From NCBI RefSeq assembly GCF_027627475.1, contig NZ_CP115484.1, positions 1 to 64,000 on the forward strand: a stretch of DNA of 64,000 bases. Direction: 5' to 3'. Positions 1 through 9,400 of this stretch are shown in pieces; position 1 is the stretch's first letter; each line of letters starts with the position of its first letter. The notes beneath the pieces are model-generated. The model was given only the letters and a program-made list of their open reading frames with translations, was not told the origin of the DNA and made no database searches. The stretch comes from Paenibacillus sp. SYP-B4298. GTDB taxonomy: Bacteria; Bacillota; Bacilli; Paenibacillales; Paenibacillaceae. Position numbers and translations under genes: made by a program.

Positions 1-1464
1 GAATATGTGCGCGAGCATTTCTCGGCGGATCTGATGGTGAGTCGGTATATAGATCTGTATAGCGAGTTATGGGCGTCGCAGGCAACAGCTCCCATTCCAG
101 CGACAGCCTCCGGGGTGACCGAGGGCAAGGCATTCCATACAGGCAATTGGCGCCGAGTTGTCGAATCCTGTGTGCAGGCCGGTCATTATGAAGAGGCAAT
201 TAACGTGTGTGAAAAGATACTGGGATCCTCTAATGTTACATACGATGCAAAAGCCTTGGCTTGTGAGAAAGCTGCCGACATCTGCTATCGGATGGAGGAC
301 TACGTTAAAGAGAGGTCCTATGCGATTAAATCCTTTGCATACGATAACCCGCGTGCCGAAATATGCTGCCGACTCGGCTATCAGTATCTTCAGCGCAATG
401 ATCTTGAAGCTGCGGTGTTTTGGTACGAGCTTGCCAGTCGTCTTCCTAAGCCGGATCACTACGATTGGCGAGAATATGATGCTTGCTGGACGTGGCTTCC
501 TCAAGTGCAGTTGTGCATCTGTCAATACCGTCTAGGTAATTATGACGCTGCTTATCTCCACAATGAGAAAGCTCTCGAGAGGAGTCCGAACAATGAGCAT
601 GCGAGATATAATAAAACGTTGCTTGAACCGCTGGTTGACGCCAGAGCTGCTGTAAAGGAGCGTGAAATTCATCTTCTTAATGCTCGTGGCGGGACGTTCT
701 CTATGGAGCTTAAGCTGCCTGGTTTTATAGAAGAAACGATCGAGAGGGAAGGCGGTTGGGAACCGCAGTTGGCGCAGTTTCTTAGTCATTTTACCGATTA
801 TGGCAGCTTGTTTCTGGATATCGGGGCCAATATCGGTTATCACGCCTTGTATCTGGCAAGCATGTTTCCCGATTTGACTTGCCTGGCTTTCGAGCCGCAT
901 CCGGATATTTGTCGGCAGCTTGAACGTAATGCAAGGTTGAATGATTTCGGCAAAAAATTTGCGATTCGCGAAATTGCTATAGGCGATTCTAATGGTCGCA
1001 CTTCATTTTATATGCAGACGGATGATTGTTATAATCGCGGCATGTCGGCCATAGCGCATTACACGAATTTGGGTCACGCATACCGGGTTATTGAGGTGGA
1101 ACAAGCGACGCTCGACAGCATGCTGCCGGATGAGGAAAAATCCCGTGTCAGCGTTATGAAGATCGACACGCAGGGAAACGAAAGACAGGTACTACTCGGG
1201 GCGCGTGACATCATCCGGCATTCACAACCGATCGTGGCCCTTGAACTCCATGACGACCCGAAGCGGTCTCTTCATGAACTGATGCCGTTGCTCGAGGGAT
1301 ACCGTATCTACAAAATTCAGCCCTGGACAGGTGAACTCAGAAGTATGAACGAAGAAGATCCCTCCGGGTTCCAGAATGATTATGTTTGCATTTCGGAGAA
1401 ACGATTTCACAGGTTTGAGACGCTGCAATGCGGCTGGCCTGCGAAGAAGCGGGCGTCCGGCTGA
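1..1464 (+). CDS. Partial glycosyltransferase - TPR - FkbM methyltransferase fusion (5' end outside window)
   Basis: The reading frame is open from base 1 (Glu-Tyr precede the first in-window GTG at 7), so the start lies upstream. The first ~25 residues (YVREHFS...YIDLYSEL) look like the C-terminal helix of a GT4 glycosyltransferase. A helical TPR-like section follows (about residues 50-210, with AAVFWYELA and AAYLHNEKALERSPNN repeats). A SAM-dependent FkbM methyltransferase domain then covers about 265-460, with the SAM loop FLDIGANIGYH, the acidic FEPHP motif and the FkbM signature VMKIDTQGNE. Such multidomain proteins usually decorate glycans or glycolipids; the substrate is unknown. Domain calls are by motif, and the GT4 part is inferred from only a short tail. 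Confidence 0.8.
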   Translation, partial: EYVREHFSADLMVSRYIDLYSELWASQATAPIPATASGVTEGKAFHTGNWRRVVESCVQAGHYEEAINVCEKILGSSNVTYDAKALACEKAADICYRMEDYVKERSYAIKSFAYDNPRAEICCRLGYQYLQRNDLEAAVFWYELASRLPKPDHYDWREYDACWTWLPQVQLCICQYRLGNYDAAYLHNEKALERSPNNEHARYNKTLLEPLVDARAAVKEREIHLLNARGGTFSMELKLPGFIEETIEREGGWEPQLAQFLSHFTDYGSLFLDIGANIGYHALYLASMFPDLTCLAFEPHPDICRQLERNARLNDFGKKFAIREIAIGDSNGRTSFYMQTDDCYNRGMSAIAHYTNLGHAYRVIEVEQATLDSMLPDEEKSRVSVMKIDTQGNERQVLLGARDIIRHSQPIVALELHDDPKRSLHELMPLLEGYRIYKIQPWTGELRSMNEEDPSGFQNDYVCISEKRFHRFETLQCGWPAKKRASG

Positions 1465-1759
1465 AGGTCTACCTCTCCGACAACGCTCTCCGCATGGCCA
1501 CCATGCTGATGGGAGTTCTAGGGGTTGCGATTATTTCCACAGGTGGATGTGACTTTCAGTCGGGGCGTAACGAATATTGCGAACGGTCAGTAACGGGAGG
1601 AGAACGTAATTTGGCGCTCAGTTAAAGCAGCAGCCCGACTGTGCGCTTCAGCTTCTTGAAGGTATATCCTGAATATGGTATGCTTACAATAAATAAGGGG
1701 CGATTGCCGTCGTCCCCTGCACAACATTTTGGGTGGGAAATCTCCAGTCGAAGCTAGAG

Positions 1760-1804
1760 AAAATAACTTGCTCCCAGTGGCGAAACTTGGGCAGGTTATT
1801 TTTG
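1760..1804 (+). terminator. Terminator-like hairpin in decayed region
   Basis: The left arm AAATAACTTGCTCCCA (from 1760) pairs imperfectly with TGGGCAGGTTATT (1788-1800), followed by a T-rich run. It lies in the 1465-1850 stretch, which otherwise shows no credible gene. It could terminate the upstream methyltransferase gene or be the relic of a lost gene's terminator. Confidence 0.45.
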
Positions 1805-1850
1805 TTTATTCAGGGAAGTAAGCGGCGCGAGCAAGATTCTACCGAGCGTT

Positions 1851-2055
1851 GAATTTCGCACCTGTTATGATGCAGATGGTAGATTAGGTTACTGAGACAG
1901 TATGTCCCCCAGCTTTACAATCTTTCATGAGGATGTACGGAAGTGTTAAACAATTTGCCGCTAAAGCCAACGAACCCCCTAACACTTTCCCGATTTCCAG
2001 CATTCCATGGGTCAGTTTCACAGGTTTTAACCTGAACGTATATTCCGAATATCAT
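1851..2055 (+). pseudogene. Chloramphenicol acetyltransferase (catA-type) remnant
   Basis: Frame 1851 reads EFRTCYDADGRLGY, then a TGA (1893-1895) where the family has Trp, then DSMSPSFTIFHEDV. A frame change then leads to PNTFPISSIPWVSFTGFNLNV (spelled by bases up to about 2040). These blocks match, in order, the FRTC..., YTIFH and IPW(V/T)SFTGFNLNI signatures of type A CAT proteins. The start, the middle section and the catalytic HHAVCDG region are missing, so no enzyme can be made. The identification rests on recalled family motifs. Confidence 0.75.
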
Positions 2056-2059
2056 TATT

Positions 2060-2155
2060 CCCTATGGGAAATCCATTCAAGTGATAGAGCCACAGCATCT
2101 GAAGAATAAACTGGTGGCGGTTGCTTCAGAGTTAATGGAATATTATCAAGGTTAA
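2060..2155 (+). pseudogene. C-terminal remnant of a WYL-domain (YafY-type) transcriptional regulator
   Basis: The frame from 2060 reads PYGKSIQVIEPQHLKNKL, then a helix ending MEYYQG and a TAA at 2153. This is the typical tail of DeoR-type HTH/WYL regulators, which end in a strand-turn 'YG..I.V.EP..L' followed by a final helix. It abuts the CAT remnant directly and has no start or HTH, so it is a truncated relic. The strong hairpin immediately after it was probably its terminator. Confidence 0.55.
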
Positions 2156-2194
2156 CAGCTTCACTGACAGCAGTTATCAGTGAAGCTGTTTTAT
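2154..2194 (+). terminator. Strong rho-independent terminator
   Basis: AACAGCTTCACTGA (2154-2167) is perfectly complementary to TCAGTGAAGCTGTT (2177-2190), with a 9-base loop and a T run. It follows the WYL remnant's stop directly. Confidence 0.85.
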
Positions 2195-2264
2195 TATAAG
2201 GATAACCACTCATTCAAGAGGAATGGTTGCTGTTACCTAATCACTATATGAGGAGCACTTGGAA

Positions 2265-2576
2265 ATGAATCATACCGTATATCTTTATGTGTTGGATACG
2301 ATGTCCGATTGGGAGATAGGATATTTGGCCGCGGAGCTGAACTCTGGCAGATACTTCAGACAGGGGCTGCCTCCAGCAAAGATAGTCACCGTTGGGCTTG
2401 ATAAGACTCCAGTCACTACAATGGGCGGATTGAAAATCATGCCTGACATTAAAGTGGAGGAGTGCAGCATGAGAAGCGGAGACGCCCTGATTCTACCTGG
2501 CGGGAATACATGAACAGAATCGATACACGTGCCTATATTAAACATTGCCGAGATAGTCAATATTTCTACGAATTAA
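2265..2576 (+). pseudogene. DJ-1/PfpI family protein, truncated by a nonsense codon
   Basis: The ATG at 2265 is preceded by AGGAG (2251-2255). The product begins like the DJ-1/PfpI (class I glutamine-amidotransferase-like) family: a strand with DTMSDWEIGYLAAEL, then VTTMGGLKIMPD and DALILPGGNT. A TGA at 2511 follows PGGNT, where relatives carry Trp. Reading through it gives TESIHVPILNIAEIV, then a TAA at 2574. The nucleophile-elbow Cys and the rest of the ~200-residue fold are absent. Only the first third survives, so function is lost. Confidence 0.7.
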
Positions 2577-2624
2577 TGCATTCAATCCAATGACTAGAAA
2601 TCGGGTTTTTTCCTTCCTCGCGCA

Positions 2625-2652
2625 TTGACAACGGTGTGTAGAGCTATATAAT
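2625..2652 (+). promoter_or_regulatory. Sigma-A promoter with adjacent small palindrome
   Basis: TTGACA (2625-2630), a 16-base spacer and TATAAT (2647-2652) form a near-consensus promoter. A small inverted repeat, TAACA-aag-TGTTA, lies just downstream around the start site and could be an operator. It precedes a decayed coding fragment and may now drive the ADP-ribosylglycohydrolase operon. Confidence 0.65.
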
Positions 2653-2741
2653 AACAATTAGATATTAACAAAGTGTTATTAACAAAATATAAACAACAGG
2701 TGGTCAGGATGACGGAGCCTCGACGGTGAAGATAACGACGA

Positions 2742-2894
2742 CTATCAGAGCTTCAACAGGTTTACGAGGTCATTCTTGGACAAGAGCTTTTGCCGCGGCA
2801 TTTCGGAGAAAGATTACGTCGTTGGTCACAGTGATTCAATGAATTTACCAAGAGGATGCTGGAGATCGACCCCAAGCTTGATCACTTTAACTGA
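2742..2894 (+). pseudogene. Unidentified protein remnant with internal stop
   Basis: The frame from 2742 reads LSELQQVYEVILGQELLPRHF...RRWSQ, a TGA, then FNEFTKRMLEIDPKLDHFN and a TGA at 2892. The protein-like composition on both sides of one stop, plus two stops just upstream in the same frame (2727, 2733), suggests a decayed small helical gene driven by the promoter at 2625. The family was not recognised. Confidence 0.4.
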
Positions 2895-2911
2895 TTCAGG
2901 AGGGAGATGCT

Positions 2912-3790
2912 ATGAGTCTGATTAACAAAATCAAGGGCGGCCTGTATGGAGTAGCAGTAGGCGATGCATTAGGCGGGACGACGGAGTTTATGTCCAGCCA
3001 GGAAATTCAAAAGAAATATGGGTATCTCACCGAAATTGTGGGTGGCGGAGTGTGGGAGCTTACTCCAGGGGAAGTAACGGATGATACCATGATGACCCTG
3101 TGTGTGGCAGAGGGAATTCTAAGAGATTCTCACAACCCGAAGCAGGCCATCGGGGAGAAGTTCCTCGAGTGGTACAACTCAGACCCCAAGGATATTGGGA
3201 ATATCATTAGAAGAGTTCTCAGCAGCTATCAAGGAAACTGGTTTGAGGCCGCATATTTAGCCCACTTGGATTTAGGTCAAAGTGCAGGTAACGGTTCCCT
3301 TATGCGTTGTCTCCCGGTGGGTTTAATCTACCCGAATCTTTCCAATATTGAACAAGTATCACGCTTACAATCGAAAATGACTCATTATGATGAACGTTGC
3401 AATCAGGCCTGCGAGATATACAATCGGATGGTTTGGAGACTCCTGCATGGTGAGAAGCTGACGGAGGCCGTCCACAGAGAGATCATAAGCACGGAATACA
3501 AGGATATCTTGAATGGAATTCCGGACTGTGAACCGAGTGGTTATGTCGTTCATACGTTTCGTCACGTTCTCCACATCTTGCTAACAAGCGATTCATTCTC
3601 GGAGGTTGTTGAGCGAGCAGCTAACCTGGGAGGAGATTCGGATACCATTGGGGCAATAGCAGGAGGTCTGGCTGGTGTCCACTATGGATATGAGGGTATA
3701 CCTGAGCGATATTCCAGTGTAATCCTTATTAAGAATACCCTTGATTCGTTGTCAGAACAGATCATCGAGCTGCGTAACAGGCTGGTATGA
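2912..3790 (+). CDS. ADP-ribosylglycohydrolase family protein (DraG/ADPRH-like)
   Basis: This 292-residue protein has the ADP-ribosylglycohydrolase metal-site layout: GVAVGDALGGTTEF near the N-terminus, VTDDTMMT at about 55, and GGDSDTIGAIAGGL at about 240. The paired acidic clusters bind two Mg ions in DraG-type enzymes, which remove ADP-ribose from arginine or other acceptors; the actual substrate here is unknown. AGGAGGGAG precedes the ATG at 2912. The stop overlaps the next ATG (ATGA at 3787), so it is translationally coupled to the AraC regulator. Confidence 0.9.
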   Translation: MSLINKIKGGLYGVAVGDALGGTTEFMSSQEIQKKYGYLTEIVGGGVWELTPGEVTDDTMMTLCVAEGILRDSHNPKQAIGEKFLEWYNSDPKDIGNIIRRVLSSYQGNWFEAAYLAHLDLGQSAGNGSLMRCLPVGLIYPNLSNIEQVSRLQSKMTHYDERCNQACEIYNRMVWRLLHGEKLTEAVHREIISTEYKDILNGIPDCEPSGYVVHTFRHVLHILLTSDSFSEVVERAANLGGDSDTIGAIAGGLAGVHYGYEGIPERYSSVILIKNTLDSLSEQIIELRNRLV

Positions 3791-4713
3791 ATTCATTTAA
3801 ATATTACAAAGATAGAATGGATCGAGTAACGACTTATATTAGGCAAAATAGTCATCAAAAACTCAGCCTTGATAGGTTGGCGGATGTTTCTGGTTTTTCA
3901 AAATATCATTTTTCAAGAATATTTACATCGATTGAAGGTGTGCCCCCGATCGCATTTGTGAATCAAGAGCGTCTACAGCAGGCTGTATATTTGTTGGCTG
4001 AAGCCAACAAGACGGTCTTGGACATATCAAATCAATGCGGATTTGAATCCGTATCCAGCTTTAATGCTCTCTTTAAGGAGCACTATGGCAAGACCCCAAG
4101 CGAGGTTAGAAATAGCCTAAAGAAAAATAGCAATTTCTCTGTACATTTCAGCAAGAAGCAAGAAGAGTTAGCTTCTTCTGTGGAATACAATAGAGATGGG
4201 AGAAATCATCTGTTAAGCAGGGCTTGGGAGAAAATGATAACCATCAAGGAACTGCCGGAATATGAAGTGGCGTATGTTCGACATGTTGGGAGTTATATGG
4301 ACACTCGTGTGGCATGGGAGAAGCTGGGGCGTTGGGCGATCCAACAAGGACTTACTCCAAAACATCATTATTTTATAGGAATATCCTTGGATGATGGCCA
4401 TCTTGTAGAAGAATGGGCTTGTCGTTACGATGCTTGTGTTACATTGCCATATGGATTTGAAAGACACGAGCAACATAAGACGCACGTGGAATTTAAAACA
4501 CTGTCTGGCGGAATGTATGCTGTCTATCCATACTACGACACCATCGATAAATTCGTTCTCGCCTATCAAAGCGTATTCGGTTTGTGGTTGCCGAATAGTG
4601 AGTATGATGCTGACGATAGACCATGCCTCGAATTCTGCATGAATGATCCATCCAGCGATAAGGAAGGGAAATGCAAAGTCGATCTATACATCCCGATCAA
4701 GCAGAGAATATAA
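3787..4713 (+). CDS. AraC-family regulator with GyrI-like effector domain
   Basis: Residues 1-105 form a double helix-turn-helix of AraC/XylS type (LADVSGFSKYHFSRIF and CGFESVSSFNALFKEHYGKTPSE). Residues ~150-308 form a GyrI/Rob-like effector-binding domain (VRHVGSYMDTRVAWEKLG, then YDACVTLP and CKVDLYIPI). This resembles the SoxS/Rob and BmrR type of drug- or ligand-sensing regulator, with an N-terminal HTH. It overlaps the upstream gene by ATGA and is followed 26 bases later by an APH-GNAT fusion, which may be a target or co-expressed function. Confidence 0.9.
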   Translation: MNSFKYYKDRMDRVTTYIRQNSHQKLSLDRLADVSGFSKYHFSRIFTSIEGVPPIAFVNQERLQQAVYLLAEANKTVLDISNQCGFESVSSFNALFKEHYGKTPSEVRNSLKKNSNFSVHFSKKQEELASSVEYNRDGRNHLLSRAWEKMITIKELPEYEVAYVRHVGSYMDTRVAWEKLGRWAIQQGLTPKHHYFIGISLDDGHLVEEWACRYDACVTLPYGFERHEQHKTHVEFKTLSGGMYAVYPYYDTIDKFVLAYQSVFGLWLPNSEYDADDRPCLEFCMNDPSSDKEGKCKVDLYIPIKQRI

Positions 4714-4739
4714 CTCATCCTATGGGAGGAAGACGGATA

Positions 4740-6221
4740 TTGAGAAGCCCGATAAGGAATGTGGAATGGATAGAAACAGATGAAAGCATGAATGATCTAT
4801 TCAATCAAGAAGCCGCCTTGACCACGCAATCAATGAGTCATGGAATGGAAGCTGAGGTCATGAGGATAAGCTCAGATCAAGAGAGCTTTGTATTGAAGGT
4901 ATGGAATAAAACGTCCAAGCCTGATATTCGATTTCAATTCCGCTTATTGAAAGTCCTGTTCGAGCGAGGAGTATCCGTCTCTAAGCCGGTTGGATGGGGG
5001 ATACATTCTAATGGAGATCAGGTGTTGTTGACCCGTTTTGGAGGTACGCCCGTTCTGGAGCTGAATGACAAGAAACTGACTGAAATTGCGAGCATCTTAT
5101 CAAACATACATCAAATTCGCGTTGAAGAGATTGGAAGCCTACAGCTTCCAAAGCACGATTTCATGGATTACTTTTTCCCAGGGGTCGGAGAACATGCTGA
5201 CCTGTTGGATACTGTATCCTCCCTTGTGCGAAAAGCCTCAATACAGCAGAATTGTATCATTCATGGTGATTTTCATCTAGGAAACGTAGTGGAGGACAAG
5301 AACCGATACACCATAATAGATTGGACGAACGGACAATTAGGCGATCCCAGATATGATTTTGCGTGGTCACTGATACTGCTCCAAATCTACACTTCGGATC
5401 GGCATAGGAATGAGTTTCGTTCCGCTTATTTATCCGAGAATCCCATTGAGCAGGAAGAGCTTGAGGTTTTTGAGGCGTTAGCTTGTCTTCGCTGGTTATT
5501 GCTTCATAGAAACGGTGGGGTGCCCCAAGGGTCGAATACCATGGAGAAAGTAAAGGGCCTATTCCGAAACAATCGATTCCTGAAGGAGCGGGAGTTCAAA
5601 GATGTCTCAAGACAAAAGAAAGCATGGGGTGGTGACGGAATGAACGTAGAAGCCATTTTCGATCAATTTCCTATTCTCAAGTCTGATGAACTGATATTGA
5701 AAAAGATTGAAGATCATCATATCAACGAAGTATTTGAAATCTATGACAATGACACGGTCTTTGAATACTGCGGTATTATCCCCAAACACAATAAAGATAC
5801 GGTAAAGAACATGATCGGGCATTTCGAGCGAGATTATAATAAAAGGTCAAGGGTCAAGTGGGGGATCTTCGCGCAGGCTGAACCTAATCGGCTGCTTGGA
5901 ATCATTGAAGCTTTTGATTTGAATCAAAAGGTAAATATGGTGACGATCGGCTACTTTTTGGCGGAATCGCATTGGGGAAAAGGAATTGCTAGCGAGGCTC
6001 TAAGGATATTGCTTCATTTCTTGTTCATGGATGTCAATATAAACCGAATTCAGGCTGAAGTGATGCCTCTCAATGAGCCCTCCAAAAAGGTACTCTTGAA
6101 GAATGGCTTCATCAAGGAAGGAACGCTACGACAAGCAACATTATGGGCAGGTAAGGGAATTATCGATTTAGAGATGTATAGTATGTTAAGAGAAGAGTAT
6201 ATAAACCGTGAACGTAATTAG
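4740..6221 (+). CDS. Aminoglycoside-phosphotransferase-like kinase fused to GNAT acetyltransferase
   Basis: The N-terminal half (about residues 20-300) is an APH/choline-kinase fold with the catalytic loop HGDFHLGN (~175) and metal motif IDWTNGQLGDPRYDFAW (~193). The C-terminal ~185 residues form a RimJ/RimL-type GNAT domain (TIGYFLAESHWGKGIASEAL, then NEPSKKVLLKNGF). I chose TTG 4740 because GGGAGGA lies 8 bases upstream; the open frame extends to an ATG at 4671 inside the AraC gene. At the junction an internal ATG (5641) preceded by GGTGGTGACGGA resembles an independent GNAT start, suggesting two genes that fused. Substrates are unknown; drug modification is possible, not shown. Confidence 0.85.
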   Translation: MRSPIRNVEWIETDESMNDLFNQEAALTTQSMSHGMEAEVMRISSDQESFVLKVWNKTSKPDIRFQFRLLKVLFERGVSVSKPVGWGIHSNGDQVLLTRFGGTPVLELNDKKLTEIASILSNIHQIRVEEIGSLQLPKHDFMDYFFPGVGEHADLLDTVSSLVRKASIQQNCIIHGDFHLGNVVEDKNRYTIIDWTNGQLGDPRYDFAWSLILLQIYTSDRHRNEFRSAYLSENPIEQEELEVFEALACLRWLLLHRNGGVPQGSNTMEKVKGLFRNNRFLKEREFKDVSRQKKAWGGDGMNVEAIFDQFPILKSDELILKKIEDHHINEVFEIYDNDTVFEYCGIIPKHNKDTVKNMIGHFERDYNKRSRVKWGIFAQAEPNRLLGIIEAFDLNQKVNMVTIGYFLAESHWGKGIASEALRILLHFLFMDVNINRIQAEVMPLNEPSKKVLLKNGFIKEGTLRQATLWAGKGIIDLEMYSMLREEYINRERN

Positions 6222-6471
6222 GCCGCATCAAACTGGACGGATTCCACTTATCCATGTACTTCATGATCTTCAGCGACAGGAATAGTTTGGTTTAGGTTTT
6301 CATGGGCTCCCTTTTGAGTAGACAGGTTTGCAACATAAGCCGCTGCTTGAAGGGGAGCTTTCTTATGGGGAAAAAGTGGTGACTAAACGTCACTGGTTTT
6401 CGACAGGTGGCTCCTTTACAGTTTAGAAATAAGCCTGTGAAATTTGACTTCAAAAAAGGAGCGTACCGGAA

Positions 6472-9400
6472 ATGATGCGAGGCATGAAGAAGAAAATAGC
6501 GTTATGCGCGGTGGCACTGTTGTTAACGCTTCCCATCCTGTCGAGCCTGGGGGGGACGCGAGTTGTAGCCATATCGACGGTGGGGGAATATCCCCTTACC
6601 TATGGCGCCAAGGAATTCACCTCTTCTCCGAAAATCGACGGAGGCCATATCGTGTATACAGTCGGCAGCAATGTGTACATGTACGATACGGCATCGAAAC
6701 AAAAGCGCCAGCTCACGACGAGCGGCAAAGCAAATTCACCGGAAATTCGCGGTAATCATGTCGTGTGGGCTGAAAATCGTGATGGAACGACTGATATTTT
6801 CCTCTACGATATCATGAGCCAGGAAGAAACACGGATTACCCATACGGACTCGGTGTACGAGGTCAAGCCACTGCTCGCAGGTAGCGAGCGGCTGTACATT
6901 GTGTACGGTATCGGCAAGGGAATCTATCTCTACGACACGGTCAGCCGACTATCCGAAAAAATCAACACGATCAGTGATACGGACACCTCGGTTCAGAACG
7001 GCTACTCCGTCTCGGGCAACCGAGTGGTATGGCATGAGTACAGACCCAATCCGGCTGCAATGTCGTTCTACCTGTATACGATAGGGAGCAACGGAATCGC
7101 GGTCCCGATTGCGCCTGACGCCAACAAGGCGGTATCTCAGCCCAATCTGTCTATCTACGAGGACAAGCTGGTCTGGATGGACAGACGGACGGGATCAAGC
7201 TACTCCAATATTTATTTGTACGATTTGGCAGACGATAGCGGGCGCTTCCTTGATCCCCGCGACAACAATCAGAGCGCGCCCGTCATGGACGACGGCAAGG
7301 TTGTATGGCTTGATAATCGCAGCGGAAAAAATCAGGTGTTCAGCTATGACCTGTCCTCATCCTCCGGTACATCGGTGACGACTTCGGATGTAGCCAAAAG
7401 CAGTGTCGACAGCTTCGGGAATACCATCGTCTGGGTGAACGGCAAAAATATTTATGCCAATGCCGACATAGGGCCCCGTCCGATTGAGGCCTTGAATCAG
7501 GCAGCGGATGCGGAGACGATGCGCGACTTGATGGAGAGCGCGGAGATAGGCTTGGCGCTCGGGGATTACGCCAATTGGAGCAAGCTCAAAGATAAGCAGG
7601 CTGTGGGAAATAGCGTATGGTCGTCCCGTCCGGATCAGGGCTTTGCCAGTCTTGCAGACGTGCAGGCTGCTATGGACGCCGCCATTGTGGAACGGAGCCC
7701 GATCGCGCGTGTGAATACGGCCTATCCCATAGCGGTGTTGGCCGAAGCATTGAATAACCCTGACCTGGGTCTGGACATGTCGGCTTACCAGGCATTAGGC
7801 CCGAAGGATCGAGCCGCGGCGGTACAAACCTTCTCCTTCAATCGCGCTTATGAAGGCTTCGATACGTTGGAGCAGATGCAATGGGCGCTGGACGAGGCGG
7901 TTCTGGCGTGGTCATCGTCCCAATTCCACTATATTGACGACATGGACATGAATGGATGGTTCGGTGACATTGCGGCTGACAGCAAGGGCAAGCTTTATGC
8001 AGCTTATACAGATGATGATCATGGCGGGAAAGCGACGCTCCGACGTTATGACCAGGCAAGTAGCTCCTGGCTTCCCGTGGGCGGCAGCGGTTTTAGCGAT
8101 CATGCTGTTAAAAGTGTGATGGCTATAGCATTTGATAGCCACGACACGCCGTATGTCGCGTTTTCGGATGAAGGGAACGGCAAAAGAACCACGGTGATGA
8201 AGTTTAACGGAACCACCTGGGAGACGGTCGGCAAAGCGGGTTTTACGGCGAGTGGTTACCCCTACTATTTATCCTTCGTCATCGGTGCGGGAGATGTCCC
8301 CTATGTATCCTATTCGGAGACGGGAGCAGGCGGGCGCGGGCATGTGATGAAGTTTAACGGCACCGACTGGGTCCAGGCTGCCTCGAACAATCCCATGTCA
8401 AGCGGAGCGAGGTTTATTCATCTGGAGCTCGATAGCGCGGGTACACCCTATATCGGCTTTAACTTACTTGTCGGAACGTCCTTTGAAGCAAGAGTGATGA
8501 AGCTGGACGGAAATACGTGGCGCAATGTCGGGAATCCGCCTGCAAACCTGAATCCATATTATATGGAGTTTGCGATCGGCGATGACGATACGTTGTATAT
8601 CGATATGGTCGTCTCATCTCAATATGTCGTTTTTAAATACGATGCTGCAGAAGGGAAATGGATGGAGCTGGAGCAGGAGCAAAGCATGAGCTTAACCGGC
8701 GCCCATCGTCTCGTTGTACATGGAGAGGCACTGTATATGGCTTCTCCTGAACGGAACGATAACAATCGCGCGACGATTATGAAGCTCCAGGATGGCGTAT
8801 GGTCGCCGATCGAAACGCCGGGATTCACGGATATTGCTCCCGATGGAGAGTACTCGAAAATGCTCTGGGTCGATGACGTCCTCTATTTCGGCTTCCTCGT
8901 GAGAAGTGGGCCGCGAGGGAATCTAACGGCAGTTATGGCAAACCATCACTCAGATACAGCGCCGGTATATACGATTGGGGCCATCCAGGATGTCGAGCTG
9001 CCGGAGTTAAGCGAGCGTTATCTACCGGGCGAGCAGCCGGCGACTTCGATCGCAATTAAGAAAACCGGGACGGGTGTATTAACCAATGTGAAGGCGGAAT
9101 TAGGCGGCAATCATGCAGCGGATTTTGAGTTGACGCAGCCGACCCTTGGCACCTTGAAGAAATTTAATCCGATGACCCCGCTGACGATCAAGCCAAGAGA
9201 CGGGCTCGCTGCGGGTACCTATACGGCTACCGTTACGGTGACAGCGGATCTGGCGGAAGCGGTCAGCTTTACGATTACACAGACGGTCAAACCAGCCGCC
9301 GGTGGTTATCAGGTCACATACGATGCGGGTCAATACGGCGTACTTGACGGCGAAGCAAGCGAAGAGGTTCCGGCAGGATCGTATCCGTCAGCGGTTCCGG

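Noticed and set aside
1428-1625. 65-codon frame after the FkbM gene
   Set aside because: It overlaps the end of the methyltransferase gene, has no ribosome binding site and no recognisable family. It may be a further relic but cannot be supported.
1893-2513. TGA codons at Trp positions in two remnants, considered as evidence for TGA=Trp recoding
   Set aside because: Many intact genes in the window end with TGA and use TGG for Trp. The remnants also have frame changes and missing domains, so decay explains them.
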